In this document: piece after piece, positions 23,801-38,800 of the stretch
How positions within the stretch are numbered: the stretch's first letter is position 1
Layout of the letters: the number at the start of each line of letters is the position of its first letter
NCBI RefSeq assembly: GCF_964340395.1
Contig: NC_135555.1
Location: 15,479,246 to 15,543,245, forward strand
Direction: 5' to 3'
Length of the DNA: 64,000 nucleotides
DNA from: Glandiceps talaboti
Lineage: Eukaryota; Hemichordata; Enteropneusta; Spengelidae
Notes under the pieces: model-generated
What the model was told of the DNA's origin: nothing
What the model saw: the letters and a program-made list of their open reading frames with translations, nothing else
Databases searched by the model: none
Made by a program: the position numbers and the translations under genes

Positions 23801-26800
23801 ATTCCATTGACTATTTCAATACGCTGTTTATACAACAAAGTTAATATGTAATATATGACCAAACAGACCAACTTTAGCTATTCATCCAGTAGATGACGAT
23901 CACTCTCAAAGATGAAATGCTAACATGAAAGGTCGAAAGTAATATCATGGCTTCAGACATTTCAATTGGATCTGTATCTTCTAAACTTCAAGGCTTATAA
24001 TACCTAGGAAATTTAACGTTTGGGTAATTCAACAAGACACATATACTTAAAATCGTTGCTGTCTCATACCAATGGTAGACTAACCAAGTTGGTTACAGTA
24101 GGTAATATGGGTTATGATGATAAAAAACAACATGTAATTAAGTTATTAGACGTACACTGACATTTAAAATAACTACATACCACAACCATCCTCATCTGAA
24201 TTATCGCCGCAGTCATCCATACCATCACAATGCCAGCTGGAGTAAATACAGTTTCCATTCCAACATTGAAACTGGTCAGAGGAACACCAACCTGTTTAAT
24301 AGAGTAATCTTTTACAAATTTATTGTATCCAATATATCGTTACACAACTGTAACAATTAAGGAAACTGCCGCCCGCATTGTTGTCAATTGCGTTGTATAT
24401 TTCATTACTCCATTTCCACGAGAAGATTGATTTTATATTATATGACCAAACAGGCCAACTTTGGCTGTTGACCTAGTAGATAAAGTTATCAAAGATGGAG
24501 TGATAAGATGAAAGATGGAAATTGATATCATAGATTCAGACTTTTCAATGGATCTCTACTTTTTAAACTTCAAAGCTCGTTACCCAGGAAATTTAACGTT
24601 TGGGTAATTCCACTAGAAACATTCTTCAAATCATTGCTGTTTGTAATCAATGGTACACTACAAATGGGTTACATTGGGTAATATGGGTTATGGTGATAAA
24701 AAGAAACATGTAATTAAGTTATTAGACGTACACTTATATGTAAAATAACTACATACCACAACCATCCTCATCTGAATTATCGCCGCAGTCATCCATACCA
24801 TCACAATGCCAGCTGGAGTAAATACAGTTTCCATTCCAACATTGAAACTGGTCAGAGGAACACCAACCTGTTTAATAGAGTAATCTTTTACAAATTTATT
24901 GTATCCAATTCAATATATCGTTACACAACTGTAGTAATTAAGGAAACTGCCGCCCGCATTGTTGTCAATTGCGTTGTCTATTTCATTACTCCATTTGCAC
25001 AAGAAGATTAATTTTATATTATATGACCAAACAGACCAACTTTGGCTGTTGACCTAGTAGATAAAGTTATCAAAGATGGAGTGATAAGATGAAAGATGGA
25101 AATTGATATCATAGATTCAGACTTTTCAATGGATCTCTACTTTCTAAACTTCAAAGCTCGTTACCCAGGAAATTTAACGTTTGGGTAATTCCACTAGACA
25201 CATTCTTCAAATCATTGCTGTTTGTAATCAATGGTACACTACAAATGGGTTACATTGGGTAATCTGGGTTATTATGATAAAAAGCAACATGTATTTAAGT
25301 TATTAGACGTACACTGAAATTTAAAATAACTACATACCACAACCATCCTCATCTGAATTATCGCCGCAGTCATCCATACCATCACAATGCCAGCTGGAGT
25401 AAATACAATTTCCATTCCAACATTGAAATTGGTCAGAGGAACACCAACCTGTTTAATAGAGTAATCTTTTACAAATTTATTGTATCCAATATATCATTAC
25501 ACAACTGTAATAATTAAGGAAACTGCCGCCCGCATTGTTGTCAATTGCGTTATCTATTTCATTACTCCATTTCCACGAGAAGATTAATTTTATATTATAT
25601 GACCAAACAGACCAACTTTGGCTGTTGACCTAGTAGATAAAGTTATCAAAGATGGAGTCATAAGATGAAAGATGGAAATTGATATCATAGATTCAGACTT
25701 TTCAATGGATCTCTACTTTCTAAACTTCAAAGCTCGTTACCCAGGAAATTTAACGTTTGGGTAATTCCACTAGAGACATTCTTCAAATCATTGCTGTTTG
25801 AAATTAATGGTACACTACAAATGGGTTACATTGGGTAATATGGGTTATGATGATAAAAAGCAACATGTAATTAAGTTATTAGATGTACACTGAAATTTAA
25901 AATAACTACATACCACAACCATCCTCATCTGAATTATCACCGCAGTCATCCATACCATCACAATGCCAGCTGGAGTAAATACAATTTCCATTCCAACATT
26001 GAAACTGGTCAGTCGAACACCAACCTGTTTAATAGAGTAATCTTTTACAAATTTATTGTATCCAATATATCGTTACACAACTATAATAATTAAGGAAACT
26101 GCCTCCCGTATTGGTGTCAACTGCGTTGTTTATTTCAATACCCCGTTTGCACAAGCTTGTTAATGCGACCAAATCGACCAACTGGGGCTGTTGACTTAGT
26201 AAATAAAGTTGTCAAAGATGAAGTGATAAGATGAAAGGTCTATATTGATATCATGGCTTTACCCATTCGAAATGCATCTCTACTTTCTATACTTCCAGGG
26301 TTATAACAGTGGTCAGGAAATTCAAATTTAATTTAATTTAAGTAGGCACATACTTAAAAGTTGTTCTTCGATATCATCAGTGGTATACTAAAGAAAGTGT
26401 GTAATAGTGGGATGCGATACCTTTGCTATGACAAAATAATCAGCCTGTAATCAAGATAGTTTACACTATAAAAGACCAAGAAAGTATAAGCTCGCTAATA
26501 CCTCTGTGACATTTATATACTACTAAATACATACCACAGTTCATCTCATCGGAATTATCACCACAGTCATCCCAATTATCGCATTCCCAGTTGGAGTAAA
26601 TACATCCTCCATTGGCACATTGAAACTCGTCAATGGAACACCAACCTGTTCAATAGAATATTCCTTACAACTTTACTATATCATGTAGATCATTATACGA
26701 CTGTAATCTTAATCAAAATGCTGCACGTACGGTTTTCCATTCCATTGACTATTTCAATACGCTGTTTATTCAACAAAGTTAATATGTAATATATGACCAA

Positions 26801-29800
26801 ACAGACCAACTTTAGCTGTTCATCCAGTAGATGACGATCACTCTCAAAGATGAAATGCTAACATGAAAGGTCGAAAGTGATATCATGGCTTCAGACATTT
26901 CAATTGGATCTCTATTTTCTAAACTTCAAGGCTTATAATACCTAGGAAATTTAACGTTTGGGTAATTCAACAAGACACATATACTTAAAATCGTTGCTGT
27001 CTCATACCAATGGTAGACTAAACAAGTTGGTTACAGTAGGTAATATGGGTTATGATGATAAAAAGCAACATGTAATTAAGTTATTAGATGTACACTGAAA
27101 TTTAAAATAACTACATACCACAACCATCCTCATCTGAATTATCACCGCAGTCATCCATACCATCACAATGCCAGCTGGAGTAAATACAATTTCCATTCCA
27201 ACATTGAAATTGGTCAGAGGAACACCAACCTGTTTAATAGAGTAATCTTTTACAAATTTATTGTATCCAATATATCATTACACAACTGTAATAATTAAGG
27301 AAACTGCCGCCCGCATTGTTGTCAATTGCGTTATCTATTTCATTACTCCATTTCCACGAGAAGATTAATTTTATATTATATGACCAAACAGACCAACTTT
27401 GGCTGTTGACCTAGTAGATAAAGTTATCAAAGATGGAGTGATAAGATGAAAGATGGAAATTGATATCATAGATTCAGACTTTTCAATGGATCTCTACTTT
27501 TTAAACTTCAAAGCTCGTTACCCAGGAAATTTAACGTTTGGGTAATTCCACTAGAAACATTCTTCAAATCATTGCTGTTTGTAATCAATGGTACACTACA
27601 AATGGGTTACATTGGGTAATATGGGTTATGGTGATAAAAAGAAACATGTAATTAAGTTATTAGACGTACACTTATATGTAAAATAACTACATACCACAAC
27701 CATCCTCATCTGAATTATCGCCGCAGTCATCCATACCATCACAATGCCAGCTGGAGTAAATACAGTTTCCATTCCAACATTGAAACTGGTCAGAGGAACA
27801 CCAACCTGTTTAATAGAGTAATCTTTTACAAATTTATTGTATCCAATTCAATATATCGTTACACAACTGTAGTAATTAAGGAAACTGCCGCCCGCATTGT
27901 TGTCAATTGCGTTGTCTATTTCATTACTCCATTTGCACAAGAAGATTAATTTTATATTATATGACCAAACAGACCAACTTTGGCTGTTGACCTAGTAGAT
28001 AAAGTTATCAAAGATGGAGTGATAAGATGAAAGATGGAAATTGATATCATAGATTCAGACTTTTCAATGGATCTCTACTTTCTAAACTTCAAAGCTCGTT
28101 ACCCAGGAAATTTAACGTTTGGGTAATTCCACTAGACACATTCTTCAAATCATTGCTGTTTGTAATCAATGGTACACTACAAATGGGTTACATTGGGTAA
28201 TCTGGGTTATTATGATAAAAAGCAACATGTATTTAAGTTATTAGACGTACACTGAAATTTAAAATAACTACATACCACAACCATCCTCATCTGAATTATC
28301 GCCGCAGTCATCCATACCATCACAATGCCAGCTGGAGTAAATACAATTTCCATTCCAACATTGAAATTGGTCAGAGGAACACCAACCTGTTTAATAGAGT
28401 AATCTTTTACAAATTTATTGTATCCAATATATCATTACACAACTGTAATAATTAAGGAAACTGCCGCCCGCATTGTTGTCAATTGCGTTATCTATTTCAT
28501 TACTCCATTTCCACGAGAAGATTAATTTTATATTATATGACCAAACAGACCAACTTTGGCTGTTGACCTAGTAGATAAAGTTATCAAAGATGGAGTCATA
28601 AGATGAAAGATGGAAATTGATATCATAGATTCAGACTTTTCAATGGATCTCTACTTTCTAAACTTCAAAGCTCGTTACCCAGGAAATTTAACGTTTGGGT
28701 AATTCCACTAGAGACATTCTTCAAATCATTGCTGTTTGAAATTAATGGTACACTACAAATGGGTTACATTGGGTAATATGGGTTATGATGATAAAAAGCA
28801 ACATGTAATTAAGTTATTAGATGTACACTGAAATTTAAAATAACTACATACCACAACCATCCTCATCTGAATTATCACCGCAGTCATCCATACCATCACA
28901 ATGCCAGCTGGAGTAAATACAATTTCCATTCCAACATTGAAACTGGTCAGTCGAACACCAACCTGTTTAATAGAGTAATCTTTTACAAATTTATTGTATC
29001 CAATATATCGTTACACAACTATAATAATTAAGGAAACTGCCTCCCGTATTGGTGTCAACTGCGTTGTTTATTTCAATACCCCGTTTGCACAAGCTTGTTA
29101 ATGCGACCAAATCGACCAACTGGGGCTGTTGACTTAGTAAATAAAGTTGTCAAAGATGAAGTGATAAGATGAAAGGTCTATATTGATATCATGGCTTTAC
29201 CCATTCGAAATGCATCTCTACTTTCTATACTTCCAGGGTTATAACAGTGGTCAGGAAATTCAAATTTAATTTAATTTAAGTAGGCACATACTTAAAAGTT
29301 GTTCTTCGATATCATCAGTGGTATACTAAAGAAAGTGTGTAATAGTGGGATGCGATTCCTTTGCTATGACAAAATAATCAGCCTGTAATCAAGATAGTTT
29401 ACACTATAAAAGACCAAGAAAGTATAAGCTCGCTAATACCTCTGTGACATTTATATACTACTAAATACATACCACAGTTCATCTCATCGGAATTATCACC
29501 ACAGTCATCCCAATTATCGCATTCCCAGTTGGAGTAAATACATCCTCCATTGGCACATTGAAACTCGTCAATGGAACACCAACCTGTTCAATAGAATATT
29601 CCTTACAACTTTACTATATCATGTAGATCATTATACGACTGTAATCTTAATCAAAATGCTGCACGTACGGTTTTCCATTCCATTGACTATTTCAATACGC
29701 TGTTTATTCAACAAAGTTAATATGTAATATATGACCAAACAGACCAACTTTAGCTGTTCATCCAGTAGATGACGATCACTCTCAAAGATGAAATGCTAAC

Positions 29801-32800
29801 ATGAAAGGTCGAAAGTGATATCATGGCTTCAGACATTTCAATTGGATCTCTATTTTCTAAACTTCAAGGCTTATAATACCTAGGAAATTTAACGTTTGGG
29901 TAATTCAACAAGACACATATACTTAAAATCGTTGCTGTCTCATACCAATGGTAGACTAAACAAGTTGGTTACAGTAGGTAATATGGGTTATGATGATAAA
30001 AAGCAACATGTAATTAAGTTATTAGATGTACACTGAAATTTAAAATAACTACATACCACAACCATCCTCATCTGAATTATCACCGCAGTCATCCATACCA
30101 TCACAATGCCAGCTGGAGTAAATACAATTTCCATTCCAACATTGAAATTGGTCAGAGGAACACCAACCTGTTTAATAGAGTAATCTTTTACAAATTTATT
30201 GTATCCAATATATCATTACACAACTGTAATAATTAAGGAAACTGCCGCCCGCATTGTTGTCAATTGCGTTATCTATTTCATTACTCCATTTCCACGAGAA
30301 GATTAATTTTATATTATATGACCAAACAGACCAACTTTGGCTGTTGACCTAGTAGATAAAGTTATCAAAGATGGAGTCATAAGATGAAAGATGGAAATTG
30401 ATATCATAGATTCAGACTTTTCAATGGATCTCTACTTTCTAAACTTCAAAGCTCGTTACCCAGGAAATTTAACGTTTGGGTAATTCCACTAGAGACATTC
30501 TTCAAATCATTGCTGTTTGAAATTAATGGTACACTACAAATGGGTTACATTGGGTAATATGGGTTATGATGATAAAAAGCAACATGTAATTAAGTTATTA
30601 GATGTACACTGAAATTTAAAATAACTACATACCACAACCATCCTCATCTGAATTATCACCGCAGTCATCCATACCATCACAATGCCAGCTGGAGTAAATA
30701 CAATTTCCATTCCAACATTGAAACTGGTCAGTCGAACACCAACCTGTTTAATAGAGTAATCTTTTACAAATTTATTGTATCCAATATATCGTTACACAAC
30801 TATAATAATTAAGGAAACTGCCTCCCGTATTGTTGTCAACTGCGTTGTCTATTTCAATACTCCGTTTGCACAAGATTGTTAATGTGACCAAGCAGACTAA
30901 CTTGGTCTTTTGACTTAGTAAATAAAGTTGTCAAAGATGAAGTGATAAGATGAAAGGTCTATATTGATATCATGGCTTTACCCATTCGAAATGCATCTCT
31001 ACTTTCTATACTTCCAGGGTTATAACACTGGTCAAGAAATTCAAATTTCAATCAATTTAAGTAGGCACATACTTAAAAGTTGTTCTTCGATATCAGTGGT
31101 ATACTAAAGAAAGTGTGTAATAGTGGGATGCGATACCTTTGCTATGACTAAATAATCAGCCTGTAATCAAGATAGTTTACACGCTAAAAGACCAAGAAAG
31201 TATAAGCTCGCTAATACCTCTGTGACATTTATATACTACTAAATACATACCACAGTTCATCTCATCGGAATTATCACCACAGTCATCCCAATTATCGCAT
31301 TCCCAGTTGGAGTAAATACATACTCCATTGGCACATTGAAACTCGTCAATGGAACACCAACCTGTTCAATAGAATATTCCTTACAACTTTACTATATCAT
31401 GTAGATCATTATACGACTGTAATCTTAATCAAAATGCTGCACGTACAGTTTTCCATTCCATTGACTATTTCAATACGCTGTTTATTCAACAAAGTTAATA
31501 TGTAATATTTGACCAAACAGACCAACTTTAGCTGTTCATCCAGTAGATGACGATCACTCTCAAAGATGAAATGCTAACATGAAAGGTCGAAAGTGATATC
31601 ATGGCTTCAGACATTTCAATTGGATCTCTATTTTCTAAACTTCAAGGCTTATAATACCTAGGAAATTTAACGTTTGGGTAATTCAACAAGACACATATAC
31701 TTAAAATCGTTGCTGTCTCATACCAATGGTAGACTAACCAAGTTGGTTACAGTAGGTAATATGGGTTATGATGATAAAAAACAACATGTAATTAAGTTAT
31801 TAGACGTACACTGACATTTAAAATAACTACATACCACAACCATCCTCATCTGAATTATCGCCGCAGTCATCCATACCATCACAATGCCAGCTGGAGTAAA
31901 TACAGTTTCCATTCCAACATTGAAACTGGTCAGAGGAACACCAACCTGTTTAATAGAGTAATCTTTTACAAATTTATTGTATCCAATATATCGTTACACA
32001 ACTGTAGTAATTAAGGAAACTGCCGCCCGCATTGTTGTCAATTGCGTTGTCTATTTCATTACTCCATTTGCACAAGAAGATTAATTTTATATTATATGAC
32101 CAAACAGACCAACTTTGGCTGTTGACCTAGTAGATACAGTTATCAAAGATGGAGTGATAAGATGAAAGATGGAAATTGATATCATAGATTCAGACTTTTC
32201 AATGGATCTCTACTTTCTAAACTTCAAAGCCCGTTACCCAGGAAATTTAACGTTTGGGTAATTCCACTAGACACATTCTTCAAATCATTGCTGTTTGTAA
32301 TCAATGGTACACTACAAATGGGTTACATTGGGTAATCTGGGTTATTATGATAAAAAGCAACATGTATTTAAGTTATTAGACGTACACTGAAATTTAAAAT
32401 AACTACATACCACAACCATCCTCATCTGAATTATCGCCGCAGTCATCCATACCATCACAATGCCAGCTGGAGTAAATACAGTTTCCATTCCAACATTGAA
32501 ACTGATCAGTTGAACACCAACCTGTTTAATAGAGTAATCTTTTACAAACTTATTGTATCCAATATATCGTTACACAACTATAATAATTAAGGAAACTGCC
32601 ACCCGTATTGGTGTCAACTGCGTTGTTTATTTCAATACTCCGTTTGCACAAGCTTGTTAATGTGACCAAATCGACCAACTGAGGCTGTTGACTTAGTAAA
32701 TAAAGTTGTCAAAGATGAAGTGATAAGATGAAAGGTCTATATTGATATCATGGCTTTACCCATTCGAAATGCATCTCTACTTTCTATACTTCCAGGGTTA

Positions 32801-35800
32801 TAACAGTGGTCAAGAAATTCAAATTTCATTTAATTTAAGTAGGCACATACTTAAAAGTTGTTCTTCGATATCAGTGGTATACTAAAGAAAGTGTGTAATA
32901 GTGGGATGCGATACCTTTGCTATGACAAAATAATCAAACTGTAATCAAGATAGTTTACACTATAAAAGACCAAGAAAGTATAAGTTCGCTAATACCTCTG
33001 TGACATTTATATACTACTAAATACATACCACAGTTCATCTCATCGGAATTATCACCACAGTCATCCCAATTATCGCATTCCCAGTTGGAGTAAATACATA
33101 CTCCATTGGCACATTGAAACTCGTCAATGGAACACCAACCTGTTCAATAGAATATTCCTTACAACTTTACTATATCATGTAGATCATTATACGACTGTAA
33201 TCTTAATCAAAATGCTGCACGTACAGTTTTCCATTCCATTGACTATTTCAATACGCTGTTTATTCAACAAAGTTAATATGTAATATATGACCAAACAGAC
33301 CAACTTTGGCTGTTCATCCAGTAGATGACGATCACTCTCAAAGATGAAATGCTAACATGAAAGGTCGAAAGTGATATCATGGCTTCAGATATTTCAATTG
33401 GATCTCTATTTTCTAAACTTCAAGGCTTATAATACCTAGGAAATTTAACGTTTGGGTAATTCAACAAGACACATATACTTAAAATCGTTGCTGTCTCATA
33501 CCAATGGTAGACTAACCAAGTTGGTTACAGTAGGTAATATGGGTTATGATGATAAAAAACAACATGTAATTAAGTTATTAGACGTACACTGACATTTAAA
33601 ATAACTACATACCACAACCATCCTCATCTGAATTATCGCCGCAGTCATCCATACCATCACAATGCCAGCTGGAGTAAATACAGTTTCCATTCCAACATTG
33701 AAACTGGTCAGAGGAACACCAACCTGTTTAATAGAGTAATCTTTTACAAATTTATTGTATCCAATATATCGTTACACAACTGTAGTAATTAAGGAAACTG
33801 CCGCCCGCATTGTTGTCAATTGCGTTGTCTATTTCATTACTCCATTTGCACAAGAAGATTAATTTTATATTATATGACCAAACAGACCAACTTTGGCTGT
33901 TGACCTAGTAGATACAGTTATCAAAGATGGAGTGATAAGATGAAAGATGGAAATTGATATCATAGATTCAGACTTTTCAATGGATCTCTACTTTCTAAAC
34001 TTCAAAGCCCGTTACCCAGGAAATTTAACGTTTGGGTAATTCCACTAGACACATTCTTCAAATCATTGCTGTTTGTAATCAATGGTACACTACAAATGGG
34101 TTACATTGGGTAATCTGGGTTATTATGATAAAAAGCAACATGTATTTAAGTTATTAGACGTACACTGAAATTTAAAATAACTACATACCACAACCATCCT
34201 CATCTGAATTATCGCCGCAGTCATCCATACCATCACAATGCCAGCTGGAGTAAATACAGTTTCCATTCCAACATTGAAACTGATCAGTTGAACACCAACC
34301 TGTTTAATAGAGTAATCTTTTACAAACTTATTGTATCCAATATATCGTTACACAACTATAATAATTAAGGAAACTGCCACCCGTATTGGTGTCAACTGCG
34401 TTGTTTATTTCAATACTCCGTTTGCACAAGCTTGTTAATGTGACCAAATCGACCAACTGAGGCTGTTGACTTAGTAAATAAAGTTGTCAAAGATGAAGTG
34501 ATAAGATGAAAGGTCTATATTGATATCATGGCTTTACCCATTCGAAATGCATCTCTACTTTCTATACTTCCAGGGTTATAACAGTGGTCAAGAAATTCAA
34601 ATTTCATTTAATTTAAGTAGGCACATACTTAAAAGTTGTTCTTCGATATCAGTGGTATACTAAAGAAAGTGTGTAATAGTGGGATGCGATACCTTTGCTA
34701 TGACAAAATAATCAAACTGTAATCAAGATAGTTTACACTATAAAAGACCAAGAAAGTATAAGTTCGCTAATACCTCTGTGACATTTATATACTACTAAAT
34801 ACATACCACAGTTCATCTCATCGGAATTATCACCACAGTCATCCCAATTATCGCATTCCCAGTTGGAGTAAATACATACTCCATTGGCACATTGAAACTC
34901 GTCAATGGAACACCAACCTGTTCAATAGAATATTCCTTACAACTTTACTATATCATGTAGATCATTATACGACTGTAATCTTAATCAAAATGCTGCACGT
35001 ACAGTTTTCCATTCCATTGACTATTTCAATACGCTGTTTATTCAACAAAGTTAATATGTAATATATGACCAAACAGACCAACTTTGGCTGTTCATCCAGT
35101 AGATGACGATCACTCTCAAAGATGAAATGCTAACATGAAAGGTCGAAAGTGATATCATGGCTTCAGATATTTCAATTGGATCTCTATTTTCTAAACTTCA
35201 AGGCTTATAATACCTAGGAAATTTAACGTTTGGGTAATTCAACAAGACACATATACTTAAAATCGTTGCTGTCTCATACCAATGGTAGACTAACCAAGTT
35301 GGTTACAGTAGGTAATATGGGTTATGATGATAAAAAACAACATGTAATTAAGTTATTAGACGTACACTGACATTTAAAATAACTACATACCACAACCATC
35401 CTCATCTGAATTATCGCCGCAGTCATCCATACCATCACAATGCCAGCTGGAGTAAATACAGTTTCCATTCCAACATTGAAACTGGTCAGAGGAACACCAA
35501 CCTGTTTAATAGAGTAATATTTTACAAATTTATTGTATCCAATATATCGTTACACAACTGTAACAATTAAGGAAACTGCCGCCCGCATTGTTGTCACTTG
35601 CGTTGTATATTTCATTACTCCATTTCCACGAGAAGATTGATTTTATATTATATGACCAAACAGGCCAACTTTGGCTGTTGACCTAGTAGATAAAGTTATC
35701 AAAGATGGAGTGATAAGATGAAAGATGGAAATTGATATCATAGATTCAGACTTTTCAATGGATCTCTACTTTTTAAACTTCAAAGCTCGTTACCCAGGAA

Positions 35801-38800
35801 ATTTAACGTTTGGGTAATTCCACTAGACACATTCTTCAAATCATTGCTGTTTGTAATCAATGGTACACTACAAATGGGTTACATTGGGTAATATGGGTTA
35901 TGGTGATAAAAAGAAACATGTAATTAAGTTATTAGACGTACACTTATATGTAAAATAACTACATACCACAACCATCCTCATCTGAATTATCGCCGCAGTC
36001 ATCCATACCATCACAATGCCAGCTGGAGTAAATACAGTTTCCATTCCAACATTGAAACTGGTCAGAGGAACACCAACCTGTTTAATAGAGTAATCTTTTA
36101 CAAATTTATTGTATCCAATATATCGTTACACAACTGTAGTAATTAAGGAAACTGCCGCCCGCATTGTTGTCAATTGCGTTGTCTATTTCATTACTCCATT
36201 TGCACAAGAAGATTAATTTTATATTATATGACCAAACAGACCAACTTTGGCTGTTGACCTAGTAGATACAGTTATCAAAGATGGAGTGATAAGATGAAAG
36301 ATGGAAATTGATATCATAGATTCAGACTTTTCAATGGATCTCTACTTTCTAAACTTCAAAGCCCGTTACCCAGGAAATTTAACGTTTGGGTAATTCCACT
36401 AGACACATTCTTCAAATCATTGCTGTTTGTAATCAATGGTACACTACAAATGGGTTACATTGGGTAATCTGGGTTATTATGATAAAAAGCAACATGTATT
36501 TAAGTTATTAGACGTACACTGACATTTAAAATAACTACATACCACAACCATCCTCATCTGAATTATCGCCGCAGTCATCCATACCATCACAATGCCAGCT
36601 GGAGTAAATACAGTTTCCATTCCAACATTGAAACTGATCAGTTGAACACCAACCTGTTTAATAGAGTAATCTTTTACAAACTTATTGTATCCAATATATC
36701 GTTACACAACTATAATAATTAAGGAAACTGCCACCCGTATTGGTGTCAACTGCGTTGTTTATTTCAATACTCCGTTTGCACAAGCTTGTTAATGTGACCA
36801 AATCGACCAACTGAGGCTGTTGACTTAGTAAATAAAGTTGTCAAAGATGAAGTGATAAGATGAAAGGTCTATATTGATATCATGGCTTTACCCATTCGAA
36901 ATGCATCTCTACTTTCTATACTTCCAGGGTTATAACAGTGGTCAAGAAATTCAAATTTCATTTAATTTAAGTAGGCACATACTTAAAAGTTGTTCTTCGA
37001 TATCAGTGGTATACTAAAGAAAGTGTGTAATAGTGGGATGCGATACCTTTGCTATGACAAAATAATCAAACTGTAATCAAGATAGTTTACACTATAAAAG
37101 ACCAAGAAAGTATAAGTTCGCTAATACCTCTGTGACATTTATATACTACTAAATACATACCACAGTTCATCTCATCGGAATTATCACCACAGTCATCCCA
37201 ATTATCGCATTCCCAGTTGGAGTAAATACATACTCCATTGGCACATTGAAACTCGTCAATGGAACACCAACCTGTTCAATAGAATATTCCTTACAACTTT
37301 ACTATATCATGTAGATCATTATACGACTGTAATCTTAATCAAAATGCTGCACGTACAGTTTTCCATTCCATTGACTATTTCAATACGCTGTTTATTCAAC
37401 AAAGTTAATATGTAATATATGACCAAACAGACCAACTTTGGCTGTTCATCCAGTAGATGACGATCACTCTCAAAGATGAAATGCTAACATGAAAGGTCGA
37501 AAGTGATATCATGGCTTCAGATATTTCAATTGGATCTCTATTTTCTAAACTTCAAGGCTTATAATACCTAGGAAATTTAACGTTTGGGTAATTCAACAAG
37601 ACACATATACTTAAAATCGTTGCTGTCTCATACCAATGGTAGACTAACCAAGTTGGTTACAGTAGGTAATATGGGTTATGATGATAAAAAACAACATGTA
37701 ATTAAGTTATTAGACGTACACTGACATTTAAAATAACTACATACCACAACCATCCTCATCTGAATTATCGCCGCAGTCATCCATACCATCACAATGCCAG
37801 CTGGAGTAAATACAGTTTCCATTCCAACATTGAAACTGGTCAGAGGAACACCAACCTGTTTAATAGAGTAATCTTTTACAAATTTATTGTATCCAATATA
37901 TCGTTACACAACTGTAACAATTAAGGAAACTGCCGCCCGCATTGTTGTCACTTGCGTTGTATATTTCATTACTCCATTTCCACGAGAAGATTGATTTTAT
38001 ATTATATGACCAAACAGGCCAACTTTGGCTGTTGACCTAGTAGATAAAGTTATCAAAGATGGAGTGATAAGATGAAAGATGGAAATTGATATCATAGATT
38101 CAGACTTTTCAATGGATCTCTACTTTTTAAACTTCAAAGCTCGTTACCCAGGAAATTTAACGTTTGGGTAATTACACTAGACACATTCTTCAAATCATTG
38201 CTGTTTGTAATCAATGGTACACTACAAATGGGTTACATTGGGTAATATGGGTTATGGTGATAAAAAGAAACATGTAATTAAGTTATTAGACGTACATTTA
38301 TATGTAAAATAACTACATACCACAACCATCCTCATCTGAATTATCGCCGCAGTCATCCATATCATCACAATGCCAGCTGGAGTAAATACAGTTTCCATTC
38401 CAACATTGAAACTGGTCAGAGGAACACCAACCTGTTTAATAGAGTAATCTTTTACAAATTTATTGTATCCAATATATCGTTACACAACTGTAGTAATTAA
38501 GGAAACTGCCGCCCGCATTGTTGTCAATTGCGTTGTCTATTTCATTACTCCATTTGCACAAGAAGATTAATTTTATATTATATGACCAAACAGACCAACT
38601 TTGGCTGTTGACCTAGTAGATACAGTTATCAAAGATGGAGTGATAAGATGAAAGATGGAAATTGATATCATAGATTCAGACTTTTCAATGGATCTCTACT
38701 TTCTAAACTTCAAAGCCCGTTACCCAGGAAATTTAACGTTTGGGTAATTCCACTAGACACATTCTTCAAATCATTGCTGTTTGTAATCAATGGTACACTA

